DNA of 64,000 nt, taken from positions 42,577,001-42,641,000 of the forward strand of contig NC_060214.1 of NCBI RefSeq assembly GCF_021130785.1, given 5' to 3'. This DNA comes from Homalodisca vitripennis (lineage: Eukaryota; Arthropoda; Insecta; Hemiptera; Cicadellidae). Positions 1-12,340 of the stretch are shown piece by piece (positions within the stretch are counted from its first letter, which is position 1; the number at the start of each line of letters is the position of its first letter). The translations under genes and the position numbers were made by a program. Below the pieces are notes generated by a model, which was not told the origin of the DNA, did not search any database, and saw only the letters and a program-made list of their open reading frames with translations.

Positions 1-1624
1 TTCAATGTTCAAAATAACTTGAGAAATAATTTAAAATATTTTTGTAATTATTTATCCCGTAAAAAAATACAACACTTATCACTTGTGTGTAATTAACATC
101 TTTTTTTACTAGTGTAATTAATTTAGAATTCTTTATTAAGACTCTTAATATTAGAATTAGTCATCATGGTGGAAGCACATGGACTGAAATCTGTCAGCCA
201 CTGGAAAGTAAGCTTGATTACTACGGTTCACTGTATTATTGCTAAGGCAGCATGCGATCCAATATTAGATACGACATCTGACGCTACTGCAAGAGAGTCT
301 GTATTTAGTAAACACTTTCTCGTAACCCTCCGATCTCGAGACGATTGGAGAAGGAAAAGAGGGAAAAATCTAAATAAGAGTAATCTAGTCTGGTATGAAT
401 TTGGCTCCTTGATTGAGAAATGATCTATATATGTAGTGTGATTTAATCTCAGAAAACAGCAAACGTTTCAGAGAGTATCCTACAGTCTTTTAAGCTGAAA
501 TCTACACTTTTCTTAGCGTGAAAGTGATATAGTATTGACTAGGAATTATGTGAGTCAATGGGTTGTGATACAATCTGATAGTCAGACCACTTTTACTTAC
601 CTTAAGTCTACAAAATTTATTTAAAGGCTTGAATGGAATTGCTTATTAATAAAGAAGACTTTATCCGTTCTTGTTAGTGATAACTGAATATACCCGCTGG
701 ATTCCTGAAGATGCATATTTTAAGGTCAATAGTCTCACTGATAAAGTGGTATGAAATAGCTCAAAGGACCGATTGATTAATCTTGACCCAACTTGTGGTA
801 TTCTAGCCACAGTTAACTGTTGTCCAACCTATTAGGAAATGGTTCAGAGATAAGCACTGCCATCTATGGCAGAGTTTCTCTGCCTAATCATTTGGAAAAC
901 ATTCATTCCAGGCACGAATATCAAATACACAAAATGGCTGAGAAAGCTAAATAAATGTATTTTTGACACAAGTTCAAATTTCATGTATTACTGGACACAG
1001 TAATTTCAGAAAACACTTGCAAACATTAATACTCACAACTAAAGATCCTAGGTATAGACCATGTAAAAAGTCGGAGGACACTGCTAAACACATTATTTTG
1101 AGGTTAATACAGATTATTTACGCATTAAATAACACATAATGTTTGGTCATTATGATTGTGAGAGGCATGTGGTTAATAGAACTTAATTTAGACTCTCACA
1201 GCCAACTGACGAATTCATGGTTAGCATTGGGCAGAAACTCTTGGATGTCGTTGAAGATACAGGGGCTAGGCAAACCCTCCAAACAGAAAATAGGAGTGCG
1301 TGATTACTTTTAAATGGCTCGTTAGGAATTAAAGGTCCTTGTTATATCTCATGTTTAAGTCTTATCTAATGGATGAATATGCAGCATGAAAAATAATTTT
1401 TACTACTAGAAATAAAGTTTCATCTAAAGTTTAAAATTTACTATTACATCTTTCTTGAGATATCTTCCAGTTAGTTAGCATAAAACCTTTCCTATTGAAC
1501 ACGTTAAAATTTCAATATTTTTTTAGTTTTGTATAAAATGTATTTATTTTGAGTTGCCATCATGGTGCTATGGAGTACGCCACTTTAGGTATTGCAGAAA
1601 ATGCTAAGCGAAGGATGCATGTCC
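1..1624. other. AT-rich stretch without a recognisable gene
   Basis: I see no conserved coding signature on either strand. A short open frame at 166-423 (+) has no motif I recognise and composition like its surroundings, so I do not call it a gene. Confidence 0.6.
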
Positions 1625-1725
1625 ACCCCCCCCCCCCCCCACCCCCCCCCCCCCCCACCCCCCCCCCCCCCCACCCCCCCCCCCCCCCACCCCCCCCCCC
1701 CCCCACCCCCCCCCCCCCCCACATT
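1625..1725. repeat. Minisatellite of 16-bp unit A(C)15, six units
   Basis: Single A residues fall at 1625, 1641, 1657, 1673, 1689, 1705 and 1721, each followed by exactly 15 C, so the period is exactly 16 bp over six units. The C-rich strand could form an i-motif and the opposite strand G-quadruplexes. A second array with the same unit and phase lies at 20191-20290. The two have different flanking sequence. The perfect regularity is unusual for a homopolymer-rich repeat, and a consensus or assembly artefact is possible. Confidence 0.95.
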
Positions 1726-3383
1726 TAAAAAAAAACTCAGGTTTTGTTTAGTCACAGTGATGCTGTACAGGATGCAGGAATAGAAGTATTGTAAGAAGGA
1801 CGATAAGAAATCCAAGATTGGAAATATGAGGATTCAGACATGTCCTCCTGGAATATGATATAACGTTATGATATTGGGCATCATTTCCCATGTTTACTTC
1901 GTTTTCAATATTGAAATTTAAGAACATTTGTATTTATTTCTAGGTTTAATACAAAAAAATGGTATAAAACAAAATAATGTGGTTCCCTTGTTTTTAATTG
2001 ACAAAATTAAAGTCTAAAGACCATAGATTATTAAAAATGTATGGTATGTGTTTAAAATGTTTAAAAAAATTTTTTACAGTTGAAAAATACTGCCAAGTCA
2101 ATTTTTATCATTTAAAGCATACATTTATGTATTTGTGAAAGAAGTTCCTCTTTTTCGAAAGTAGCACTGATTTTATAATTTGTCCTTAGAATCCATCCTA
2201 CATTTTCAACAATGTAGATGCAGATCTTTAACACTACAACTCATATAGAATTTCTTGGTATTCGGTATTTAATGTCCCTAATGATCGAAAATAGTATTAA
2301 ATTTTTTATAAGTGACAATGTAGGGGTGAAACTTTATCTCGGATATATTGAAATAAAACTTTAAACTATTAAATCTTCCTATAATTACCGGTTTGTTTAT
2401 ACTGAACGTAAGAGATGGAATGATTGTGCTTTACTGAATTTTCAACAAAGCTGTACTTGGAAAAGGGTTAGGAGTGGATTAGAATTTGTATAAAAAGAAA
2501 ATGCCACTTTTTTTATATTCTCAGTATAATATTGCGTGCAAAATAGTGGGTAACTCCTAGTTGTCAATATATGTACTACCGTACGTTGTTATTGCTGTTA
2601 AAATGTATGAATGTTTAGTACTTGTCCAGCCATTCATTATACATTAAATATACACGAAACGTGTATTATAAGTTTCCAACACGAAGACCGGAATTTGCCA
2701 GAGGGGTAAAGTAGTTATCTCAGCCTTACAACGCTTACAGAATGAAATTTATTCTACTACAAAAACCATCCTTGTTTTTATTACTGTTAATTAAATTTTA
2801 AATAACAACAAAATTATTAATTTGGTCACGTGACGTTAGGATTGAACTTTTGGTGAAACATTATAGTCATATTCGTATTTTTTGATATCGATTTGTTACA
2901 TAATTCTACATGTTTTTATCAATTAAACATGTAGGCTATCTTCAAGTAATAAGATTGGATAATTACCATTGAACAGTTTTGATAAGTAAAAAGTTTTAAA
3001 TTTGGTTATATATTGTAATAAATTTGTTAGTATACGGTTGCATATTTTGACCGTATATATTATACAAATGGTTAATTCATGCGACTTTTTTTATTTCGCT
3101 TTATCTGTAGCAAGATCTGTAAGTGCATGTGCGTTCAACGTTATTTTAATTTTACAAATTAGACGGTATTTTCTATTAGGTTTATCTTCTTTAGAGTAAA
3201 TATGGAAACTCATTGATAAAACTTAGTTTCAGTAAATATTTTACAGGTCATGAAAACTTTCTTAGTAACTACGGGTTTAAAATTTCACTGGTGAAACATT
3301 AGTTGTGCATGTGTTATAGAAATAGCAATGTTAGGTAAATGAGGAAATCCGGAATATTCTTCGAATTGATAATATATATCAAC
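1726..3383. other. AT-rich stretch without a recognisable gene
   Basis: No conserved coding signature, RNA gene or clear repeat was seen. Short open frames are of the size expected by chance. Confidence 0.55.
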
Positions 3384-3386
3384 TAT

Positions 3387-3434
<48 letters not shown>
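3384..3434. repeat. (TA)n microsatellite
   Basis: A near-continuous TA dinucleotide run interrupted once by a phase shift. Confidence 0.95.
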
Positions 3435-3439
<5 letters not shown>

Positions 3440-3659
3440 AATAAGTATATCTAAAATACTAATTGTAATATAGAATATTCAAAGTTGTGTTTTTGATCAA
3501 ATTAAATCAATTTTTCGCCTACGTAGTTTCTAGTAAACAAAATATTAAAAATAAAATCTTTTTAATTTTTTATTAAATTTAAAAGCTATAAAACCAAAGG
3601 GTATTTAAATATAGTTGACATGAAACAAATTAATAAACATAGATTTTGTTTGAAACTAT

Positions 3660-3730
3660 TTCCCATTACGTTTTGTGTACACGTCCACAATAGAATCGTT
3701 AATAATTATGTTTGAGAGTCGTTTCATGAC
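3660..3730 (+). repeat. Dispersed repeat, copy 1 of 3 (diverged)
   Basis: This segment shares the core TTTTGTGTACA and a downstream GTTAATAATT-like block, in the same order and spacing, with 26080-26150 and 37235-37300. The three copies are diverged and directly oriented. I cannot assign the family. Confidence 0.45.
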
Positions 3731-5682
3731 AAGTTTTTGGCAACCTTTTGCTCATCATTAAATTTCATATCATAGTAGTACATTTTAGTAACAAGTGGAA
3801 TACAATGTGTAGATGTTTTCATTTTTATTATAGTGAATAAAAGCAATGTTCAAGACTCAAATGTTACATAGATTTTGGTATTCAATATGTTTATCAAAAT
3901 TTTGACCCAACAGTTAAAATACATACCTAAGTTTTAAGGGTTTATTCGTATAGAATACTATATTCCTGAGACAATTCTGTATGAAGAATAATTATTGTCA
4001 CACATCTTTATAATTAATTTAGCCCATTTTTCGCATAGTAAATTAGGCGAAGCATTATAATCCCACATCCAAAAAAATCCTTTATTGAAAGACAAATTTT
4101 CAGGTTGTGTCGAGAATATAATTTTTTTGTAGCAATCTTCGTTACATTTGAATAATTTGAACAGTCTTGAGTTGTTTATTGGATGGAGTAAATAAAACTT
4201 ATAAAATATTTTAAGAATTGATAAGATTATATTAAAAATATTTTTGCTTTAATTCCTCAAAAAAGGAAACAGTACAAAATAGCGCTGATACTAGGGCTTT
4301 GTTTATTTACAAGAGAAACTGGGGAATCAGGATATTCTATAGGGTTGTTCTCTTTGTTAAAAAAAATTTAGACGATAGGGGTTACTCTTATTAGCTCGGG
4401 ATTGCACGCGTCCTAGGGTCAATCACGGGCATTTGGCAATGACGTAATTGGATAATATGAAGGAGAGTTACTTATAGAAACCAAATTGGTGCAGTTTTTT
4501 TGTCAATGTATAAATTGTTCATGTCTGCGAAACATTTTGCATAGTTGTCCTTTTTGTTATAGGATTTCGTATTTTGATTTAAAAATTTGCATTCGTAATA
4601 CGTACGTGAAAGTATGTGGGTAGGGGTTTACTTTTTTACAAATTAGCAAGTATATTTTTATACGCATTATACACTTTGTAATATTATTATATTAACGAAA
4701 ACAATAAACAATAAAACGTGTTTATTATTACATCTTACCTAAACATAATTTCATTCTGTGGGATATAACACTATTTATGTTAATTATTAAGAAGATTATG
4801 TTATTATCTGAAACTTAATAAACAGTATTGTTAGCGTTATTGAAATGCTGTAGTACTTGAACAGTTCTGAACAGAACTGTTAACATTACTATTGGCTGAA
4901 GAATTATTTATTGCTGGAAAATTTTAATTTGTTTGTATTTTCAATTATTTTGAGTATATAATGTTTTTTTTTTCAGATATCAAGCAATTTAGTGAAAGAA
5001 GAATCTTTAATTAATATTAGGAAATAGTTTTTTATTTAGAAACTTAATTTTGGTTTATTTTTACATAATATACTTTCTCGAGGATTCCCTCATTGAAAAG
5101 GTGGTATGTCAATTTTTTAGAACACATCCGCTGCATTTAAGAGCAGTGTTTTTTTTAAGTTACATGTTAAAGTTGGACAGTGAAACCTGTCTTTGTTAAT
5201 AACATTTTACATTAAAGTGTTGTCCATTAAAAATTACACTACCCATTATAGATTAAATAAATATATTCGCTAAAACCCGAACTCCATAAACTCCTGTCGT
5301 GTAAGATACTTGAGTGCTGCAAAAGTAGTACACAACGTCTCTCTTCCAGTGGTCCATTGTGTAGTTTCGATGTGTGCGGGCAATATCCAGTGTTCTAGAA
5401 TACGGAAGACAGAGGTCTGATATATTACTACTCAGCGGTCAGTTGATAGCGTTGTAATTATATACCTTATACAGTTGAGACTACCAATCCAGTACAAGAT
5501 TTTTAGTGCTCTAGTAAAGGCTAGGAAAACACCTCCAGGACGTGGATGTTTGAAGTATAATTTAATTAATACGCTAATTAATAGGTATTTGGCCTTCACT
5601 TAAAATTTTAGTTTTGTTATTTGCAAACATATGCAACATAAAAGGCTACAAATAAAATAATTGAATAGTAAAAAAGTAAATG

Positions 5683-5745
5683 TTGTAGTGGTAAGCGCAC
5701 TTGCCAGGATAGTGAGAGATCCAGGCATGATCACTACATCTCTAT
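5683..5745 (+). repeat. Possible tRNA-derived SINE fragment
   Basis: The segment TAGTGGTAAGCGCACTTGCC resembles the A-box/D-arm region of tRNA-derived SINE heads. It is followed by GAGATCCAGG and a poor B-box-like stretch. Arms TGTAGTG and CACTACA bracket it. It lacks a good B box, so this is a weak call. It could be a decayed SINE head or chance. Confidence 0.25.
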
Positions 5746-5786
5746 TCATAATGAAGTAAAAATGAAGTGGTTTTTAGACACCCGGT

Positions 5787-5810
5787 ATATATATATATAT
5801 ATATATATAT
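5787..5810. repeat. (TA)n microsatellite
   Basis: A pure TA run of about 12 units. Confidence 0.95.
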
Positions 5811-8800
5811 TGTACAATTTTTATTAATTCACAAATATTGGCAAAATATGTACCGTAGTTAAAAATATAAATCTATAAATCATTTAAAAGTGTGAGATTA
5901 TATAAAATCTATTGTTGTTTCATGGAGAAACTGTATGGTTATAAACCGAAACTCACCCCTTAAGGCTTTTACACATGGCTTAGGAAGTTAGCACACAACG
6001 TAAGTTTAAGTTTGCTTTCACAGTTATTTGGATTTTGTGGTTACTAGATACGTCCAACTTTATTGCAAGGTCCTCTTACTTACTCTTGTATTGCAGAACC
6101 TGAATCCAAACAATGTATAATGTATGGATTAAATTAAATTCCATGAATTCCTCGAATAATAATTTGTATTGCAGAATTATTTAAATATTTGTAAGTTTTT
6201 GCATATATGGCGTTCTGCTTTATCAAATTACCTAAAATCAAAATAAAAAAATACTGGTTTATTCTACGCAAAAATCTTGATTTAATTATCTTATCTTATT
6301 GTACACGTTAAATAATTATAAAGCTAAGTTATAAAAACACATAAAGTTTTTTACAAATGATGTGACGAATAAGATAATATTACGCTGTTTAATCGAAAAC
6401 ATTATAATCGAGAATTTATTGTAGTAAACCTTGGAATGGTCATATAAAATAAATGCACTTGGTACGAAAGTCGATCTGAAAAGGAACAGCACTTTCCTTC
6501 AAATATACTTTTGCTGGAAAGGTATATATCAATAGGCTCAGGGGGCTGACAGGTTGATAGAACATATACAAGCTTTGAATCATTTTATTTATTGATATTT
6601 TTATGCCATATAAAAATTAATGATAATGTAATTAAATAATGTGAGTGGTATAAATAAATTTATAAACAGTAAAGTACACAGACTTTTGGTTCAAGGTCAG
6701 GTGATGATCGTCCAGATAACCCAAAAATATTGATATGAATAAAATATATCATCCGTTTTAAAGATATATTCTTTAGCATGAAATATAAAATATACGTGGC
6801 TGTAAAACCGAAACCAGCCTGGGAAGGATCTGTGAGTTGACTTCATTAGACTGAACAGTTATTTATCAGCCATTGACTTCTAAGCTTGGTCTCTGCGACA
6901 ATCGGTTTTATTGGAACACAATTATTATCAATTCAGTAACTTCCTGTGATCATGAATTTTAGATTTATATTTCCAATTTCCAACTAGATAGAAGTACGCC
7001 ATGGCATGTATCATAACATACCTCGCTTGGATTGCATGCGAAGATTAAAATCCATACCTCCGGTTCATTCTTGAAATGAACGGATATACTTACAATCATA
7101 AAAAAGACATGTATATAAAACTAAAGCATTGTAAGGCTATCTTCCCTTTGTAAATAAAGTTTCGTGCATGTATATAAAATCTTTCGTGACATAGTCTCGC
7201 TACATGATTCTATCTTCATTTAAGCGTATTTGCTTAAAGCAGTTGAAGATTTAAAAGACGAGTTTTGAAAGTTTTAATTGACATTGTATCCAATTGAGTT
7301 TTAGGCAAAATTTCCGGAAGACAATCAACATTTTTTTTTTAGCAATACCACAATCGATAAAACCTATAATTTTATGTATATTTATATATGGGCTCTTAAA
7401 ATACTCGTATAACAAGATCTTAAGAACACGATAATGTTTATTTTTTACTTCGTACAAAGGCAGAACATGCACATAGCTTTGACGAGTTCGTTAGTCCGAC
7501 CTAACCAATAAAAAATTTCAATATGTAGGTGAATAAAATTGTACTAAATATTTTAACTGAGTCAACTGCCATTATTTACCCAAATCGATACATTTAAAAA
7601 ACAAAAAATACTTTATTACATTTCTATAAAAGGAATAGTTATATCAGTTACTTTGCATTAAAAGAGAATAAAACTGTTTTTTTAAGTTTCAGATTATTCA
7701 CAATACGGTTTGTTCCCATGAGTTTTTATCTCATAAAATTACCAAATAGTTCGCGAACAACGTTCAAAGTAGTATACAACATTGAAGGAATAATTTTCAA
7801 CAAGATAACTACAGTAGTTATTAATAGATCAGGACTTTACTCTGTGTTATAATATAGATTGAGTGACTTTATTTAGCAGCCTTACCCTTCAAACGTTTCT
7901 TAATATTTTCAAGTAATTTTTAGCACAATGTATTGTTAATATTTTTTCAACAACTTAAGATGGTGGCTGAGTAATGTTACAGAAGTATAGAGGTAATTAG
8001 TTATACCTAAATATGTTTACAAACATAATTTTATATTAATTTTACCTCAAAGAAATTTATGTTCTTCAAATTTATGTGCTTAAAACATTTTCATATAAGG
8101 ATTCAAGATTAAAAAGTCTCTAAAGGTTTAAAAGTTTAACGATCATATTACAATGGCCAACATTGAGAGTTGTTGGCCCATCAGTGCTGTGGAAATTAAA
8201 CATATAATAATGTATCTTTAGTTTGGCATTATTAAATAACAGCCTTTCGTGACATCTACCTTTTAATCTGACAGAGCCAGAAGAGATTGTTATACATTAA
8301 TGATAAAAAGTGTTTGATTGATTTAAAAACAAATCTTCAATAAGTTCCAATAAAATGAGTGATACTTTAGTATTATATCACTATTTGTAACTAAAACTTA
8401 AAGTTCTTTTTCCATACTAATCCGGTCACTACCCGAATTCTATAAACTCGTAAAAAATGTTAGGTGAAAAAATGTTATATATAGAAATGTAACTAAGATG
8501 CATTATTATGTAAGTGGTTTAACTGTTTAGAGTAATGTATATTAAAAATAAAAAGTATTACTGGTTTTAAGTGACGTGTCGCGAAATTCAATTGTAGCAT
8601 TGTGTTAAAACGAACGAATAAAAGATATTGAACTAAAATTATTATCTACTATTTAGGTTAATGTTTCATGATGTTGTTCTCATTGCTTATGTAACTGAAA
8701 GAATTTTATATATATGATGTCTTGATTTTTTGAGTGACAGATTAGACGTTTTAAATATTTTTTTAAATTTTGGTAAAATTCTGTACGGTAGAGATTTAAA

Positions 8801-11517
8801 TTTACCATGTGATCACGTATCGTTTTGTACTGTTAAAAATATTGTAAATTATAAACACTTCTTTATCACCCTTTTATTTCGATTTTCAAATGTCTTTTTA
8901 CTAAAGTAAACGCCTTAACTTATACTATGTAAAAATTAACCCATAAAAGGTTTCTGTCAGGTTTTCTTGTAACGGTAATGTGGCATCATCGAGTTTATAG
9001 GATACAACATATTTCAGCAAAATATTCATTTTAATTAGTTGTAATATAACATTTTAACACCAGGCTGCTTTCATACTTACTTACATCGAGTGCAAACTAT
9101 TTTATGAATGGAAAATGTGTAATAGTTTTACAATGTTCAAGATATAATATTAAAAACACAAATAACTAATGCAAATCTTACTATGGTCTGTTAGCTGAAA
9201 AGGTAGATATGATAATAAAGCTCCAGGCATCGGCAAAGATACAAACACTCTCTGTGAATTATTCATGTTCGGAGCGTAGAGAGAAAATTGCGTCCTTGTA
9301 AACACTAAAGACAAACTTGACTTTGCAAGGCTTATACTAATTCGATTGACACAATTAACACTTATTATATCTCGGTAAACACATAATACACTATTTAGTT
9401 CATAAATAGATGCTTAATAGGGATTTTCTTCTTTCGTTTATTTTACCAGTTTCAACAAAATAGTTACTTAGAGTTTTATTGTGAGTTAAGATGTAGTTTA
9501 AAAACTAGAGTCGTAACCATTCGATTTGTCTACCACATTCACAACCATTAGTCTACGTGACTACTTGGGGAATAATAAAAGGTGTTTATTATATTGATAA
9601 TTTTATTACTATAAAGATTTTTTTATTATACTATATAACCTATTATTTTAATTTAAACACCTATTTTACTAAGAAAATATTCATAGTACATTTTATAAAT
9701 TAACGTTTAAATATTTAATTGTGTATTTGGTTATGTCATATTTAATTTATTTTTATTTAATTTAAAAGCTAAAAATACTTTGATAACCCAAAAAATTAAT
9801 AAGTATTTTATAAATTATGGATATAAATATTGTTTTACTCTTTACTTCTTTTATTACATTTACTATAAGTATGATATTAAGAGTACAGTAGACACATACG
9901 GCGCAGTAGGCACATTACACAACGGCAGTTATTACACAACAGTTGTGTTATTGTTATTTTTTTTGTATGCCCAAATATAAAAAGATTTCTTTATTTTTCA
10001 TGACGATTGTTTCCTGGATTGCAGGTAATACATTTTCTACCTACTCGTATCTGATACTAATAATAAAATATGGTCCTAATTTAGCAAGTATTCATAAATT
10101 ACAAAGTCTGTTTTATGATATGGTTTCTATGAAAAAAATTAAAACAAAGCATTACAATCATAAAATAAACGTAAACCAATAAATAATAAATCATATATAT
10201 AAATCGGTCAAGTGAACCCTTCATTTGTACTTCTTTAAATTTCAGACAACTATAATTCTTTAAGAGGTTAGCAAAGCATCGTTTTGACTTTGGCAGGTGC
10301 AATAAGATGTTCTATCCGGTATTTTCCACATTGATTAAATGCCTAAACATCTTTTTTCCTGAGGTATGCTGTTCTATCGGTCTGAAAATTTTACCGATAA
10401 CATTGATAGATTGTAATTTAGAGATATTCAGCTTGTAAAAAGCCGCAGCCGGTTAGCGGTCATCTGGAGGAACACCGACTCATCTTGGAAGTGATATAGG
10501 TGACAGAACGTTAACCTTTTTACGTTACGTAAATAACGTAAATAATACAAGATAAATAAAATTAAAACCATCCTAAAATATCAAACTGGTAAAATCTTAG
10601 CTTTGCCAGTGGCTAATCAAAAGTAAAAGGCCCCGGAGAATTCAAGGGAGTAATCATACTCGTTAGGCTCCTATGTTGATCCGAAAGCAATTTCATCAAT
10701 AACATTGAAAAGAGCTAACGAAGTCCTATAGACCTGCCCAAATCCTGACTGTGTTTTATAAATAATTTTTAGATTATAAATAGAAAACTACTCGGTCTAC
10801 CATAACATTTTCCAGTATTTGGTATTTGCAGGATAAATTAAAATAAGTCAAAAGTGATATAATAAGGAATCATCGAGGGTCTGTTAGAAGAGAAACCACC
10901 ACGTTCTGCTTCAATCTACAGGGGAAGTGGGCAATTTTCTGAGATACTATCAGGGGAATAATAACTCCAGTGCAAGAGCGAATCTATCCTCACTTCATTT
11001 ATGGATATTTCATACATTTAAAATGCAGTACTCATGATACTGCTCTTTAACTCCTTTGCTTTGCTTTCCAAAGCAGGACCAAAAGCGAAAGTAGAGTCTA
11101 ATCATGCGCATTAATTACAGTTAAATAATCCTAGTTGTATCTATTCCATTTTATTGCATGTAACATGTGGTATACACTTTAGTTATGGCCTGATCTTGTG
11201 TTAATCACTGTATATATGTATGTATGTATACTTTTCTGTTGTAATTTTTACACTGGCGAGTTTAAAACAAAATTTATCTTCTTAATTTTAACGTTTTTAT
11301 CCTTGTTTTAACTTGAGCCTTCAGTTTTCCTGCAACTTTATTTAGAGCCTAGACCCCACTTCTTGAATCTTTGTGTTATAATTTCTTGAAACTTGATGAA
11401 TTGAAATGACTGAAAAAGTCTCATATATTTATTTTCTAATATGTAACCACAATACAACACCGATATTAAACCAACTATAGGTCACTGATATCAAATATGG
11501 TTTGGCTAACCATATTC
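5811..11517. other. AT-rich stretch without a recognisable gene
   Basis: Several open frames of 60-80 codons exist (for example at 7251-7472, 9780-9980 and 10099-10302). They have the AT-biased composition of the region, no domain motifs and no splice context I can defend. I see no RNA gene. Confidence 0.5.
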
Positions 11518-11531
11518 TCTTAACACGAAGA

Positions 11532-11553
11532 CGTGTACCCTGTAGGGTACACG
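11532..11553. repeat. Perfect 9-bp inverted repeat (hairpin)
   Basis: Arms CGTGTACCC and GGGTACACG are separated by a 4-base loop TGTA. Confidence 0.9.
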
Positions 11554-11748
11554 AAATTTTTCACAACTGCCGTCGCTTACCGACGTATACCAATCGGGTA
11601 CAAAGCGGGATCTCGTAAAGGGTGGGGGGTGCGTCATACGCCCGATGTGCTACACGTTGCTTTGCATTTCCTTATTGCGTTTTATTGTTTGCCTGTCTTG
11701 GTGTTTTATTGACTTAGAAACCGCACCTCATTAAAGAAATCAGACCAT

Positions 11749-11770
11749 CGTGTATCCTGTCAGATACACG
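11749..11770. repeat. Perfect 8-bp inverted repeat (hairpin)
   Basis: Arms CGTGTATC and GATACACG are separated by a 6-base loop. The arm is a variant of the hairpin at 11532-11553. Confidence 0.85.
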
Positions 11771-11784
11771 TTTGCTTAATTTTT

Positions 11785-12340
11785 AAGGTAAAATAATTTT
11801 TTTAGGTGCCCCTTGTGGTACACGGAGAAAAAAACATAATGAAACAATTGTTTTTGTGCAAAAATGCGAAGAATACATACATTTCTCGTTATCCTCAGAC
11901 CTTTGAGGTAGAAAATCCGATCTCGGGTTTTTCCGTTATTTTTGAAAAATGTTACGCTAAATAAAAATGTCCGGAAAAAGCCGTCGTTGTAAACGTTTTT
12001 TTTAAACTATAGTCTAGTCACTGGTTTTTACAACAATAGCCTCTTAGTATTATGAACTTATGTGTACACATATTTACTTCCAAAGTGATTGAAGTTTGGT
12101 TTATGTCTGTAATATAATGTAGGCCTACTGTTGCCTTTTATAATGAATACATGGTTTATTTGTTAACAAATACAACTGCTAGTACCAATGTAAAAGGATG
12201 TAAGTATTACAAAACTATAGTAACATAAAATAACATTCTGTTATAACAAATCAATTATAAACTTCTAATAGGAAAATAGGCTCAGAAAGGCAAAGCCTGA
12301 TTAGGGATTACATCAGATAAGTTCGTCACGTAGATGAAGA
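11785..12340 (+). repeat. Unclassified dispersed repeat, copy R1
   Basis: This segment matches the reverse complement of 16385-16965 along most of its length. Matched landmarks include GGTGCCCCTTGTGGTACACGG versus the complement of the block near 16915-16930, the TGAAGTTTGG/TTTATGTCTG block, the ACATGGTTTATTTGTTA block, and the GCAAAGCCT end. The copies differ by many substitutions and small indels. No coding capacity is visible. It may be a MITE or a fragment of a larger element. Confidence 0.75.

Larger units (their letters stand above)
3435..5786. other. AT-rich stretch; no gene seen
   Basis: Apart from a diverged repeat copy at 3660-3730 and a possible tRNA-derived fragment at 5683-5745, I see nothing that supports a gene. 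Confidence 0.5.
11518..11784. other. Hairpin-rich segment, possible piggyBac-like remnant
   Basis: A TTAA at 11519-11522 is followed by GC-richer sequence carrying two strong inverted repeats (11532-11553 and 11749-11770) built on the motif GTGTAYCCTG. TTAA targets and GTAC-rich subterminal hairpins are consistent with piggyBac-like elements, but I see no transposase and cannot define the other end, so the assignment is a guess. It abuts the repeat at 11785-12340. Confidence 0.25.

Noticed and set aside
166..423. 85-codon open frame near the window start
   Set aside because: No recognisable domain, no conserved context, and a size compatible with chance.
1585..1815. Glycine-rich open frame (-) and proline/histidine frame (+) over the poly-C array
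   Set aside because: Both are translations of the A(C)15 minisatellite and have no independent coding support.
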